Under the pieces are notes generated by a model that was not told where the DNA came from, did not search any database, and worked only from the letters and a program-made list of their open reading frames with translations. A stretch of 38,933 bases of DNA from a virus. Position 1 is the stretch's first letter; every line of letters begins with the position of its first letter. This document shows, piece after piece, positions 28,043 through 36,333 of the stretch. The stretch spans positions 1 to 38,933 of IMG/VR virus record IMGVR_UViG_3300044617_001123; one strand, 5' to 3'. The position numbers were made by a program, and so were the translations under genes.

Positions 28043-28275
28043 GCGACTACATCGAGCCAATTAATGACATTTTTGAAATCGACGATGAGCAATGCGTCGC
28101 TGGTTATCTGGCTGGATGCGGGTTTAAGGCCACGGACTACACGCAAAAAAGCCGCAGTTATTGGCACGGATACCGCAATGGGCGGGCAGACAAGGGGCTT
28201 GAGCCGCCAAGCCCGCAGTCACAAGCTTTCGCCCGCCAGATGGTTGCCGCATGGCGCTCAAAAGGTATGCACTGA
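28039..28275 (+). CDS. Small protein of the nin region, unknown
   Basis: A 78-residue protein (MSDYIEPINDIFEIDDEQCV; then AGYLAGCGFKATDYTQKSRSYWHGYRNGRADKG as key segments in order). The YWHGYRNGRAD part is seen in short phage proteins of unknown function. Its start is fixed by the overlap with NinB. Confidence 0.6.
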   Translation: MSDYIEPINDIFEIDDEQCVAGYLAGCGFKATDYTQKSRSYWHGYRNGRADKGLEPPSPQSQAFARQMVAAWRSKGMH

Positions 28276-28276
28276 T

Positions 28277-28546
28277 ATGAGGCTTGAAACAGATACTGGC
28301 AAGGCAGTCAAGGCCAATCGAGATGCTGGCAAACGCGAGCCACTACGCACCATTTCTGAATTGGCCGATGAGTTTGGAGTTACAAAACAGAGGCTCGGGA
28401 TGGCTCTTGCGAAGCCAGGAGCGCCGCAGCCTGTGTTTGATGGAAGTAAGACGTACAACATCATAAAAGCCAAATGGTTTAAGCCTTCTGAGGTTCGCGC
28501 TTGGTGGAGAAGTAATTATGCTGATTTACAAAAACCCAAAAGCTAA
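28277..28546 (+). CDS. Helix-turn-helix-like nin-region protein
   Basis: An 89-residue protein with an N-terminal segment and a winged-helix-like motif: LRTISELADEFGVTKQRLGM, then ALAKPGAPQPVFDGSKTYNI and WFKPSEVRAWW. This looks like a DNA-binding domain with recognition helix TKQRLG. Its end overlaps NinG by 29 bases. Target unknown. Confidence 0.65.
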   Translation: MRLETDTGKAVKANRDAGKREPLRTISELADEFGVTKQRLGMALAKPGAPQPVFDGSKTYNIIKAKWFKPSEVRAWWRSNYADLQKPKS

Positions 28547-29060
28547 ATCATGCGAAGTCTGCGAACGGTTGTTTGTGCCGGATCGAATGGGGCAGCTTGT
28601 GTGCAGGCCAGCGTGTGCATTGAAAAAGGTGCGCCAGGCCAAGGTGGAAGAACGAGCCAAGATCAAAACGCGCCGCGAGAAGGCCAAGACTACCGGACAG
28701 CGCAAGGCCGAAGCCCAAGCCGCGATAAATAAATGGGTTGTTCATGTGCGCTACAGGGATCAGCCGTGCATTTCTTGCGGGCGGTTTCATGAGGGCATGT
28801 ACCACGCTGGACATTACCGCAGCCGTGGAAGCGCGCCGCACCTTGCCCTAGATCCGCGCAATCTGCACAAGCAATGCGCCCCGTGCAATCTGCATTTGCA
28901 CGGGAACTTGATTGAGTACCGCAAGGGATTGATTGCCCGATATGGGATTTCCCATGTCGAGGAGTTGGAGTCCGATCAGACGCCACGCCATCTAAGCCAT
29001 GACGACATAGATGCCATCCGAGACACCTACCGGGCAAAACGCAAGGAGTTCAAGCCATGA
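28518..29060 (+). CDS. ninG: NinG (Rap) recombination nuclease
   Basis: A 180-residue protein. An N-terminal zinc part (KSCEVCERLFVPDRMGQLVC) precedes a basic Lys/Arg coiled coil, then the C-terminal domain with RYRDQPCISCGRFHEGMYHA, GHYRSRG and NLHKQCAPCNLHLHGNL, the cysteine/histidine HNH-like core of NinG. Lambda Rap is a structure-specific endonuclease for D-loops and Holliday junctions. It overlaps neighbours at both ends. Confidence 0.9.
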   Translation: MLIYKNPKAKSCEVCERLFVPDRMGQLVCRPACALKKVRQAKVEERAKIKTRREKAKTTGQRKAEAQAAINKWVVHVRYRDQPCISCGRFHEGMYHAGHYRSRGSAPHLALDPRNLHKQCAPCNLHLHGNLIEYRKGLIARYGISHVEELESDQTPRHLSHDDIDAIRDTYRAKRKEFKP

Positions 29061-29272
29061 AGTGCCCCACATGCCAAGCCTGGGCCGAAGTCCTCGAAAC
29101 ACGGCAAAGGGATGACGGCACAAAGTACCGCCGATACGAGTGCGCCAACCTGCACCGTTTTACAACAACCGAAACACCCGTAACACCCGTAACAAAGGAG
29201 AGCCATGCGAAACGAGCAAAACGACATCCTCGACTCTCTGTTGTCGGAGTGGCACCACTGGGCACGCTCTGA
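29057..29272 (+). CDS. Zinc-ribbon protein (NrdR N-terminus-like)
   Basis: A 71-residue protein with MKCPTCQAWAEVLETRQRDD and YRRYECANLHRFTT. C-x2-C at the front and a later Cys/His form a half-ribbon similar to the N-terminal part of NrdR and to phage late regulators. Beyond residue 45 the sequence is low-complexity and overlaps the next gene by 68 bases. A role in transcription control is possible. Confidence 0.6.
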   Translation: MKCPTCQAWAEVLETRQRDDGTKYRRYECANLHRFTTTETPVTPVTKESHAKRAKRHPRLSVVGVAPLGTL

Positions 29273-29582
29273 GCCTTTGCAGCCGACACGATGCGCCGAT
29301 CCAATGTTCAGGAACGCCAAAAGCTCGAAGGGCTGGGACAGTACATCGGAGGTTATCGAGGATGAGATACGCGACAAGACGATGAGGGCAATCGACTTTG
29401 AGGTTAGCGAAATGAAAGATCCTCACCGTTCCGCCATCTACATCCATGCAAGGAACTGCTACACAGGCCGCAAGGTTTGGCTGTCCCCCCGCCTGCCAAA
29501 CGATCCGATGGAGTGTGCATTGATCGTCATGGAAGCCAGGAACGAGCTAACCAGAAGGCTTTTGAGTGCTGGGATCATGTAA
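29205..29582 (+). CDS. Q-position protein, candidate late regulator
   Basis: A 125-residue protein in the place of lambda Q, last in the rightward early operon. It begins MRNEQNDILDSLLSEWHHWA, has CADPMFRNAKSSKGWDSTSE in the middle and MECALIVMEARNELTRRLLS at the end. Proteins with this WHxWxR....P....M.R..K.SRGWDS pattern are common in betaproteobacterial phages just ahead of the late genes. The function as activator or antiterminator is inferred from position only. Confidence 0.55.
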   Translation: MRNEQNDILDSLLSEWHHWARSEPLQPTRCADPMFRNAKSSKGWDSTSEVIEDEIRDKTMRAIDFEVSEMKDPHRSAIYIHARNCYTGRKVWLSPRLPNDPMECALIVMEARNELTRRLLSAGIM

Positions 29583-29585
29583 AAA

Positions 29586-29629
29586 CACTACCCGTAGTGA
29601 TTGCAACGCCAGTTTGTTTTTTGCACAAT
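29586..29629 (+). promoter_or_regulatory. Candidate late promoter with upstream palindrome
   Basis: CACTAC-CC-GTAGTG (29586-29599) ends one base before TTGCAA (29601-29606), a 17-base spacer and CACAAT (29624-29629). The promoter boxes match consensus at four of six positions each, and the palindrome would sit around -43, a common activator position. It lies just after the Q-position gene and ahead of the late genes. Confidence 0.45.
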
Positions 29630-29664
29630 TACCGTCGGGTTGCATAGGTGCGCCCAAAATTTCC

Positions 29665-29692
29665 AAGCCCGTATGGTTCGCCCAGCGGGCTT
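29665..29692 (+). terminator. Weak hairpin in the late leader
   Basis: AAGCCCG and CGGGCTT form a 7-bp stem around a 14-base loop followed by TTGTGCTTT. It may act as a weak terminator about 30-60 bases behind the candidate late promoter, comparable to the site lambda Q overcomes. The region 29583-29901 otherwise holds no convincing gene. Confidence 0.35.
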
Positions 29693-29804
29693 TGTGCTTT
29701 CTGCGGGCCGCTACACACACCACGAAGGCTTTGTCCTACTGGTAGCGCGCCCGCACCTATCGCCCCCGCTCGACGATTAGCCAGCAATTGATGCTCACGG
29801 GTAA

Positions 29805-29879
29805 ATGAGCAGTCTCCTTAAGCCACAAGCTGCCGGTGCTGGTGCAGCGAACAGTACGCCCAGCCCTGAGGCAATCTGA
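29805..29879 (+). CDS. Possible 24-residue peptide
   Basis: MSSLLKPQAAGAGAANSTPS then PEAI. Many phages have a short MSxLLKP protein before terminase genes, so this may be a short or degenerated version. No strong ribosome site is present. Confidence 0.2.
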   Translation: MSSLLKPQAAGAGAANSTPSPEAI

Positions 29880-29901
29880 TGGGCGCTTACGAGGGAATGC
29901 A

Positions 29902-30105
29902 ATGCAAAACAGTGAAAACGCTTATCAGCGTGTGGAGGCTGCAATCCGTGAAGCTGAACTGTCGGGGGCGCGATGTGAGCCACTTTCCGAAAATGCCGCA
30001 CAGTACGCAGCCGCCTTCGATGGCATGTGGGTGAACGGCCGGCCCGTTGCAAACCCTATCCGGCAAGCCTACGAACACGGTCGCCAGTGCAAGGAAAGCG
30101 CATGA
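29902..30105 (+). CDS. Small helical protein, unknown
   Basis: A 67-residue protein: MQNSENAYQRVEAAIREAEL, SGARCEPLSENAAQYAAAFD and GMWVNGRPVANPIRQAYEHG, with a basic end. The ATG has GAGGGA upstream. It is the first clear gene behind the late-control region; function unknown. Confidence 0.55.
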   Translation: MQNSENAYQRVEAAIREAELSGARCEPLSENAAQYAAAFDGMWVNGRPVANPIRQAYEHGRQCKESA

Positions 30106-30154
30106 GGCTATAGCGCCAACTCTCACTTCGGACGAGCCGTAAGGAATCCGAGCT

Positions 30155-30442
30155 ATGAACACCGAAAACACCGGCAAACTGCCAAAAACTGCCAAGCGCC
30201 CGCAACCCAAGGGCGGTAGCCGCAAGGGCGTCCCAAACAAAAACACGGGGCTGATCCGCGAGATGATCGCTAAAGCCCTGGAAGAGGCGGGCGGCGTGGA
30301 TTACTTGGTTGATTGCGCCCGCGATCCGCGTAGCAAGTCTGCCTTTTTGGGCTTGTTGGGCAAAGTGATGCCGGTGCAGGTTGATGGAGACGTTAACGCA
30401 AAGGTGACTGGCTCGATTGAAGTCCGCTTCGTCAAGCCATGA
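30155..30442 (+). CDS. Probable terminase small subunit
   Basis: A 95-residue basic protein immediately before the large terminase and overlapping it (ATGA). GGSRKGVPNKNTGLIREMIA is a typical DNA-binding N-terminus, and FLGLLGKVMPVQVDGDVN resembles the oligomerisation end of short TerS-like proteins. It would recognise the packaging site and feed DNA to the large subunit. Assigned mainly by position. AAGGA ribosome site. Confidence 0.7.
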   Translation: MNTENTGKLPKTAKRPQPKGGSRKGVPNKNTGLIREMIAKALEEAGGVDYLVDCARDPRSKSAFLGLLGKVMPVQVDGDVNAKVTGSIEVRFVKP

Positions 30443-31707
30443 GCGTCGATTTCCCGGACAGGCTGGCATTCTTGTTTGAGCCAGCCCGGTACAAGTGCGC
30501 CTACGGTGGCCGGGGATCGGGTAAGTCGTGGGGCTTTGCTCGAGCATTGTTACTTGAGGGCGCTCAGAAAACGATCAGGGTGTTGTGTACCCGTGAAGTG
30601 CAAAAGTCGCTTGCGGATTCTGTTCACAAGCTATTGAGTGATCAGATAGAGGCGATGGGGCTGTCTGGGTTCTATGAAGTGCAGCAAACAGTTATCCGGG
30701 GCAAGAACGGAACCGAGTTCACGTTTGCTGGGTTGCAGCAACACACAGTCGATTCGATCAAGTCTTACGAGGGTGTTGATCGTGTGTGGGTGGAGGAAGC
30801 TCACGCGGTAAGCAAGAAAAGCTGGGATGTGCTTTTGCCCACGATCCGCAAGCCGGGTTCCGAAGTGTGGGTGACGTTCAACCCACAACTAGAAAGTGAC
30901 GAGACATACAAGCGGTTCGTCACAAGCCCGCCGCCTGATTGTGTTGCGGTGCTGATGAACTACACGGAAAACCCGTGGTTTCCCCAAGTTCTGGAAAACG
31001 AGCGCAGACACGCTCAGGCCACGATGAAGCCGGAAGAATACGGACACATCTGGGAGGGCAAGTGCATGCCCGCAGTGCACGGGGCCATCTACTTTGACGA
31101 AGTGGCAGACGCAGAGGCAAAAGGCCGCATTCGTGATGTTCCGGTGGATCCTTTGCTCAAAACGCACGCGGTGTGGGACTTGGGCTGGAACGACAGCATG
31201 TCGATCATCCTGGTTCAGCGCTCAGCGTCAGAACTTCGGATCGTGGACTACATCGAGGGATCGCACAGAACGCTAGCCGACTACGCCGCCGACTTGAAAG
31301 CGATGCCCTTGAATTGGGGTAACGACTACCTGCCCCACGATGGGTTCACCAAGGATTTCAAGACGGGCAAAAGTGCTCAGGAAATCTTGCAAGCCCTACA
31401 GCGAAAGCCGGTGGGTGATGTTCAAAACCCCGGTGTTCCACGAATGGATATCGAGCAAGGGATCAGAGCGACGCGCATGGTTTTTTCGCGTTGCTACTTT
31501 GACAAGAATAAAACCGGGCGGCTGATTGAGTGCTTAAAGAGATACAGACGACATATCAATCAGCAAACAAACGAGCCAGGGCAACCCCTGCACGACGAAT
31601 ACAGCCACGGCGCTGACGCTTTTCGCTATCTCGCATTGGTGGCCGATCAGCTAAGCAATGACGAGTGGGGCGGGAAGATCAACTATCAGAACTACGGCTA
31701 CTCCTGA
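30439..31707 (+). CDS. Terminase large subunit (PBSX/Terminase_3 type)
   Basis: A 422-residue packaging motor. The ATPase domain shows Walker A GGRGSGKS (residues 23-30), Walker B VWVEEAH (116-122) and the coupling segment VWVTFNPQ (143-150). The nuclease domain begins at about 215 with acidic residues in YFDEVAD and WDLGWND (246-252) and ends with DEYSHGADAFRY, the family's third acidic cluster. It cuts concatemeric DNA and drives it into the procapsid through the portal. The circularly permuted sequence suits headful packaging. Confidence 0.95.
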   Translation: MSVDFPDRLAFLFEPARYKCAYGGRGSGKSWGFARALLLEGAQKTIRVLCTREVQKSLADSVHKLLSDQIEAMGLSGFYEVQQTVIRGKNGTEFTFAGLQQHTVDSIKSYEGVDRVWVEEAHAVSKKSWDVLLPTIRKPGSEVWVTFNPQLESDETYKRFVTSPPPDCVAVLMNYTENPWFPQVLENERRHAQATMKPEEYGHIWEGKCMPAVHGAIYFDEVADAEAKGRIRDVPVDPLLKTHAVWDLGWNDSMSIILVQRSASELRIVDYIEGSHRTLADYAADLKAMPLNWGNDYLPHDGFTKDFKTGKSAQEILQALQRKPVGDVQNPGVPRMDIEQGIRATRMVFSRCYFDKNKTGRLIECLKRYRRHINQQTNEPGQPLHDEYSHGADAFRYLALVADQLSNDEWGGKINYQNYGYS

Positions 31708-31713
31708 AAACAA

Positions 31714-33795
31714 ATGGCTAAATACTCAAAACCCGAGCTATCCGCATTGCTGGAGAAAGAGCTTCGGCAGTCATTGGGCGCGCCGGGCACGGAGATCAGC
31801 CGCATCCGTCTTCGCAATCTCCAATACTATAAAGCAGAGGCGACGGGCGAGCTTTCCGCGCCTGACATTCCAGATCGCTCCAGCATCGTGTCTTCGGACG
31901 TTGCCGACACGGTTAACTGGATGCTCCCCGCTTTGCTGCGCCCGTTTGTGCAGTCCCAGGATGCGATGGAGTGCGAGCCTTCCCGGCCTGAATTTTCGGA
32001 GCAGACAAAACTCGCCAGCGAGTACCTCAAAGTCCTGTTTTGGAAGCGCAATCGCGGATTCAACGTCCTCCACCAGTGGTTCATGGACGGCCTGATCCAA
32101 AAGGTAGGCTTTGCAAAGGTGTTTTGGGAAGAGTACGAGGAAGACGCGGAAGAGCATTACAAAGGCTTGCTACCCGAGCAAGTGGAAGAGTTGCTCAAAG
32201 ATTCAGATGTGCAGCCGGTAGACAAAGAAGCCTCAACAATCATGGTCGAAGGCCAAGAAATCGAGGTTTTTGATATCACCGTCAAGCGCGTGCAGAAGAA
32301 GGGCCGTTGCCGCGTGCTTGGCTGCCCCCCGGAAGAAATGCGCGTGCACCCACGTTCGCGCTATGGCGAGCCGCTGACGTTTATTGCTCAGCAGTTCTAC
32401 AAGACAAAAGCAGAGCTGGAGGCCGATGGCTACGACTTGGACAATGTAGCCGCCAATGATGGTTGGCACATGGAGCAGATCGAGCGCGCATCGACTCAGA
32501 CGCCGTGGTTCTTCGATCAATCGGACGGTGAGTTGCAGCGCTACCTATGCTCTGAGTGCTATATAAAGTTAGATCAGGACGACGATGGCATCCCCGAGTG
32601 GCGCAAAGTCTTCATGATTGGCAGCACGGTGAAAGACGATGAGAAGGTTGACGATCATCCCTTCGTGTTCTTCTGCCCCAATCCAATGCCGCATGTGTTC
32701 TTTGGGGAATGCCCAGCGGATCAGGCATTGCAACCGCAACGACTTCGCACATCGCTGATGCGTGCCGTTGCTGACAATGTGTACCTGTCAGTGAACCAGC
32801 GAACAGGCATCGTCGAGGGCCAAGTGAACTTGGACGACTTGCTCAACAACCGTCCCGGCGGTGTTGTTCGCATGAAGTCGCTCAATGCTTTGCAGCCAAT
32901 CCCGCAAGGCGGTTTGGATAAGAGCGCGTGGCAGTTTGTGGAGTGGGGCGAGCAATGGAAAGAGCAGCGCACGGGCTTCACGCGCTACTCACAGGGCATG
33001 AGTGCTGACGCGCTGAACCCCACGGCCACTGGTGTTTCGCTCATCACCGAAAAAGCGGATCAGCGCATGGAACTGATGGCGCGAGTAGCCGCCGAATCAG
33101 TGCGCAATTTGTTCGAAAAGCTGATGAAATGCGTCTGCCGCTATCAAAGCAAGGCAGATCAGGTGGAGCTTTTTGGGCAGTGGTTGATGATCGACCCGCG
33201 CGAGTGGGTTGACGGCTTTCATGTGCATATCAATGTGGGGCTTGGCACTGGATCAAAGGACAAGATCAGCGCTGTAATGGCGCAGATTTTCCAGATGCAA
33301 GGCCCGTTGGTGCAAAACGGCGCAATCCCCCCCCAGGCTGTGATCCTGGCGGCACGGAAGTTTGCAGAAGGCGCAGGAATTACCTCGCCAGAGCAGTATT
33401 TCCCCGACGTTCAACCAAAGCCACCACAGCCAGGGCCAATGCAGATTGAGCAAATGAAAGCGCAGGCCAAGGCGCAATCAGAACTCCAAGCAAAGCAAAT
33501 GGAGTTCCAGCTCGAGCGCGAACGGATGCAGATGCAAACCGAGGTGGATCGCAACCGCCAAACCGTAGAGGCACAGCAGCAAGCCGCACGAGCGCAGCTT
33601 GAAATGCAGTTAGAGCAGTTCAAGGCCGAGCAGCAAATGGCGCTGGAGCGCGTGAAGGCCGAGATGAACGCTCAGACGCAGCTTGAGATTGCCCGTATCA
33701 ACGCACAAGCCAAGCTAATCGGCGCTCAGGTATCGGCCAACAGCATCGCAACCCCTGCACAAGACGTTGCAGCAGATCAGGCATTGAGCACATGA
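31714..33795 (+). CDS. Portal protein (P22/BPP-1-like)
   Basis: A 693-residue portal. The N-terminal half has the family's opening (ELRQSLGAPGTEISRIRLRN, VSSDVADTVNWMLPALLRPF) and VFWEEY / PPEEMRVHPRSR segments typical of podovirus portals. A wing/stem part lies at about 300-480, and the C-terminus is a long Gln-rich coiled coil (residues about 570-680) that may form the barrel seen inside P22-type heads. Twelve copies form the DNA entry channel. It begins six bases after the terminase stop, and its end overlaps the next gene. Confidence 0.9.
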   Translation: MAKYSKPELSALLEKELRQSLGAPGTEISRIRLRNLQYYKAEATGELSAPDIPDRSSIVSSDVADTVNWMLPALLRPFVQSQDAMECEPSRPEFSEQTKLASEYLKVLFWKRNRGFNVLHQWFMDGLIQKVGFAKVFWEEYEEDAEEHYKGLLPEQVEELLKDSDVQPVDKEASTIMVEGQEIEVFDITVKRVQKKGRCRVLGCPPEEMRVHPRSRYGEPLTFIAQQFYKTKAELEADGYDLDNVAANDGWHMEQIERASTQTPWFFDQSDGELQRYLCSECYIKLDQDDDGIPEWRKVFMIGSTVKDDEKVDDHPFVFFCPNPMPHVFFGECPADQALQPQRLRTSLMRAVADNVYLSVNQRTGIVEGQVNLDDLLNNRPGGVVRMKSLNALQPIPQGGLDKSAWQFVEWGEQWKEQRTGFTRYSQGMSADALNPTATGVSLITEKADQRMELMARVAAESVRNLFEKLMKCVCRYQSKADQVELFGQWLMIDPREWVDGFHVHINVGLGTGSKDKISAVMAQIFQMQGPLVQNGAIPPQAVILAARKFAEGAGITSPEQYFPDVQPKPPQPGPMQIEQMKAQAKAQSELQAKQMEFQLERERMQMQTEVDRNRQTVEAQQQAARAQLEMQLEQFKAEQQMALERVKAEMNAQTQLEIARINAQAKLIGAQVSANSIATPAQDVAADQALST

Positions 33796-34073
33796 ACGAT
33801 CTTGAACACGTTCACCGCGCAGCCCATGCGACTGCGCTCCAAGAAAACCCCGTTTTGCAAGAGGCACTGGAAGCATGGATAAAAGACTTGATGACAGCGT
33901 GGGAGAACAGCCCAGCCCGCGACGCGGAAGGCCGCGAAAAACTGTTCCTGATGGTTCACGCATCCAAGCAGTTCCAGAAGTACGTCCAGACGCTGGTGGA
34001 CAACGGGAAGATAGTGACAGATCCGGCCATAGCGTCAGCTTCGAGCAGCTGGAGAAACTGGCTGAATCGCTAA
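33792..34073 (+). CDS. Small protein after portal, unknown
   Basis: A 93-residue helical protein (MNDLEHVHRAAHATALQENP; EALEAWIKDLMTAWENSPAR; MVHASKQFQKYVQTLVDNGK). It resembles small head-associated proteins between portal and scaffold. Its ATG overlaps the portal TGA (ATGA), so it is translated after the portal. A 199-base overlap with the next frame follows. Confidence 0.7.
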   Translation: MNDLEHVHRAAHATALQENPVLQEALEAWIKDLMTAWENSPARDAEGREKLFLMVHASKQFQKYVQTLVDNGKIVTDPAIASASSSWRNWLNR

Positions 34074-34222
34074 GCGACGCCGGTCAAGTGGTGACACAAA
34101 TTCACCACTTGGGGAAGGGCCGCGAATGGTCCTATTGGGGCATCGGATGCACCACGATTTCAAACGCTGACGCCGATTGCGTCATCACTACAGACGGCAA
34201 GCGACACACAGTAACCGGCTGA
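33875..34222 (+). CDS. Out-of-frame overlapping protein, candidate
   Basis: A 115-residue frame in a different phase. GEQPSPRRGRPRKTVPDGSR in the overlap and SVSFEQLEKLAESLSDAGQV, TQIHHLGKGREWSYWGIGCT and ITTDGKRHTVTG beyond it look like natural protein. The unique part 34074-34222 would otherwise be empty. The ribosome site before ATG 33875 is weak, so expression could come by coupling or from a shorter start. Confidence 0.5.
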   Translation: MDKRLDDSVGEQPSPRRGRPRKTVPDGSRIQAVPEVRPDAGGQREDSDRSGHSVSFEQLEKLAESLSDAGQVVTQIHHLGKGREWSYWGIGCTTISNADADCVITTDGKRHTVTG

Positions 34223-34240
34223 ACAGCACCCAGCCGCTAG

Positions 34241-34262
34241 AGCCTCCTTCGGGAGGCTTTTT
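34241..34262 (+). terminator. Intrinsic terminator with UUCG loop
   Basis: AGCCTCC-TTCG-GGAGGCT followed by a T-run: a very stable stem with a tetraloop on the plus strand, between the portal block and the scaffold/coat genes. It probably lowers transcription or marks an RNA end between operon segments. Confidence 0.88.
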
Positions 34263-34307
34263 CATTGGTGCAAGGGCATCGCTGAGAAGCGCCCCCAAGG
34301 AAAAGTG

Positions 34308-35348
34308 ATGGAAGAAAACAGCAGTGCTGTATCAGCACCGAGCACGTTTGATTCAGTCGCTGACGCAGTTGCAGAGCTTGATCGCCGCGATACGGCACGA
34401 GCAGACGCACGCGCAGCGGAAAAAGCGGCCAAAGCCGCACCGCCAGAGGAAACACCGGCAAGCGAGCCGGATACCGATGCGCCAGCGTCTGAGTCTGAGC
34501 CGGATGAGCCGGGAGCGGACTATGACGCATCGGATGAAGTAGCGACCGACGAAGAACAAGCCGCCGAGCCGCAAGAACGCATCACCGTCAATCTTGACGG
34601 GAAAGAGATCGAGATTCCGAAAGGAACGCCTCGCCCCCTTGTTGATGCGGTCAAGAAGCTGGAAAGCGACTTCCGAGCGGACTACACCCGCAAAACCCAA
34701 GAAGTAGCCGCAGAGCGCCAGCAGGTACACGCTGCCTATCAGCAGACCGCGCAACTCTCGCAGCAACTCCAGCAAACCCAAGCCGTATTGGCGCAGTTTT
34801 ACCAACAAACGATTGGTGAGCCGCCCACCTTGGAGCTTGCCCAGACTGACCCGCAAAGCTACCTCATCCAGCGCGAAATGCACGCCCAACGGGTGCAGCA
34901 ATTCCAGCAGTTGATGGGCCACGGGCAGCAGCTCAGCGCACAACAGCAAGCGATGTTGCAGCACCAGCAGCAACAAGCCCTCGCCGCTGAGTTTGAAAAG
35001 GCCGCAAAAGCACTGCCAGAAATGGCAGACCCAGCCAAACGAGCGCAACTCACCCAACGCTTTGTCGGGGTGATCAGCAAGTACGGCTACTCAGCACACG
35101 ACATCGCAAACGTTGGCGACCACCGCCTGTTGCTGATGCTGCGCGACCTCGAAAAGCACCACGGACGGCAACAAGCAGCCGGAACCGTGAAGGAAAAGCT
35201 GGCGAACGTCCCCCCACGGGTGAACAAGCCAGGCACAGCCACACAAGACGGCGGGCGCAGCGCCAAAGCAGCGCAAGCCAAACAGCAATTCATGAGGTCA
35301 GGCCGAACGCTTAAAGACGTTCAGCGCTACCTCTCTCAATCGGAGTAA
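34308..35348 (+). CDS. Scaffolding protein
   Basis: A 346-residue protein directly ahead of the coat gene. Residues 1-85 are acidic and rich in Ala, Pro and Glu; VNLDGKEIEIPKGTPRPLVD (about 95-115) is the short beta-motif found in scaffold proteins of SU10-coat phages; residues 125-240 are a Gln-rich coiled coil; and the basic C-terminus (RSGRTLKDVQRYLSQSE) should bind the coat. It guides procapsid assembly and then leaves. AAGGAAAAGTG before ATG 34308. Confidence 0.8.
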   Translation: MEENSSAVSAPSTFDSVADAVAELDRRDTARADARAAEKAAKAAPPEETPASEPDTDAPASESEPDEPGADYDASDEVATDEEQAAEPQERITVNLDGKEIEIPKGTPRPLVDAVKKLESDFRADYTRKTQEVAAERQQVHAAYQQTAQLSQQLQQTQAVLAQFYQQTIGEPPTLELAQTDPQSYLIQREMHAQRVQQFQQLMGHGQQLSAQQQAMLQHQQQQALAAEFEKAAKALPEMADPAKRAQLTQRFVGVISKYGYSAHDIANVGDHRLLLMLRDLEKHHGRQQAAGTVKEKLANVPPRVNKPGTATQDGGRSAKAAQAKQQFMRSGRTLKDVQRYLSQSE

Positions 35349-35354
35349 TTCCAA

Positions 35355-36281
35355 ATGCCAGCAAATGCATTTCTGACCAATGCGTCAATCGGTAACCGCG
35401 AGGACTTGGTTGACATCATCTATAACACCGCCCCCACCGATACGCCGCTGATTTCGGCCATCGACAAGGTAAAGGCAACCGCTGTTACCCACGAATGGCA
35501 GCGCGATGTGCTCGCAGCCCCGGCTAACAACGCCGTGGCCGAAGGCGCAGACGCTACCTATACGGCAGTGGTGGCAACGCAGCGACTGTCTAACCAAACC
35601 CAGATCAGCCGCAAGACGTTCTCCATCTCTGACACGCAAGAACGCGTGAGCAAGGCGGGACGTAAGTCGGAAATCCGCTACCAAACCGTCAAGCAGGGCA
35701 AAGAACTGCGCAAGGACATGGAACTGGCGCTGATCGAAAACGGCACGCTCACCACTGGCGCAACCCGCCAGACCCGTGGCTTGCGTGGTTGGATCGTTAC
35801 CGGATCGTCCTCTGGCGCGTCTGGTGCGGCACCAAACTTCGGCACCAACACTGCACCAACGGACGGCACGCTTCGCACCTTTACCGAAGCTCTGATGCGT
35901 ACTGCGGCCCTGTCGGCCTACAACAACGGCGGCAACATCTCGATGCTGATGGTTCACCCGTCGATCAAGCAGAACATCTCTGCCACCTTCACGGGTGCTG
36001 GTACCAAGTTCAACAAGGGCGAAACCAACCAGCTCAACACGGCTTGGGATGTGATCCGGACTGACTTCGGTGACTTGGACATCGTCCCCAATCGTGTGAT
36101 GCAGCGTACCCGTGAGGCGTATTACATCGATCCAGACTTGTGCGCTCTGGCCGTGCTGCGCGACATGGAAGACCAGGAACTCGCCCGCATCGGCTCTGCC
36201 CGCAACTTCATGATCGAAAGCGAATACGCGCTCGAACTTCGTGAAGAACGCGGCCTTGCTGTTACCCGCGATATCCAGTAA
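35355..36281 (+). CDS. Major capsid protein (SU10/DUF5309 type)
   Basis: A 308-residue HK97-fold coat protein. The opening NREDLVDIIYNTAPTDTPLI, the ISRKTFSISDTQERVSKAGR and the QGKELRKDMELALIENGTLT segments are the hallmarks of the SU10 coat family, with the E-loop/A-domain further on (SMLMVHPSIKQNISATFTGA; GDLDIVPNRVMQRTREAYYI). Hundreds of copies form the shell. It follows the scaffold gene by six bases and is closed by the terminator at 36301-36333. Confidence 0.92.
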   Translation: MPANAFLTNASIGNREDLVDIIYNTAPTDTPLISAIDKVKATAVTHEWQRDVLAAPANNAVAEGADATYTAVVATQRLSNQTQISRKTFSISDTQERVSKAGRKSEIRYQTVKQGKELRKDMELALIENGTLTTGATRQTRGLRGWIVTGSSSGASGAAPNFGTNTAPTDGTLRTFTEALMRTAALSAYNNGGNISMLMVHPSIKQNISATFTGAGTKFNKGETNQLNTAWDVIRTDFGDLDIVPNRVMQRTREAYYIDPDLCALAVLRDMEDQELARIGSARNFMIESEYALELREERGLAVTRDIQ

Positions 36282-36300
36282 CCAACGTCACTACAGAACA

Positions 36301-36333
36301 GCCCTCCAGGGGAAACCTTGGGGGGCTTTTTTT
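36301..36333 (+). terminator. Terminator after the coat gene, doubling as a ribosome site
   Basis: GCCCTCCA pairs with TGGGGGGC (one G-U pair) and is followed by seven Ts; the next gene's ATG begins directly after the T-run. The GGGGGG arm of the stem is therefore the only Shine-Dalgarno-like element for that gene, so folding both ends transcription and hides the ribosome site. Confidence 0.85.
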
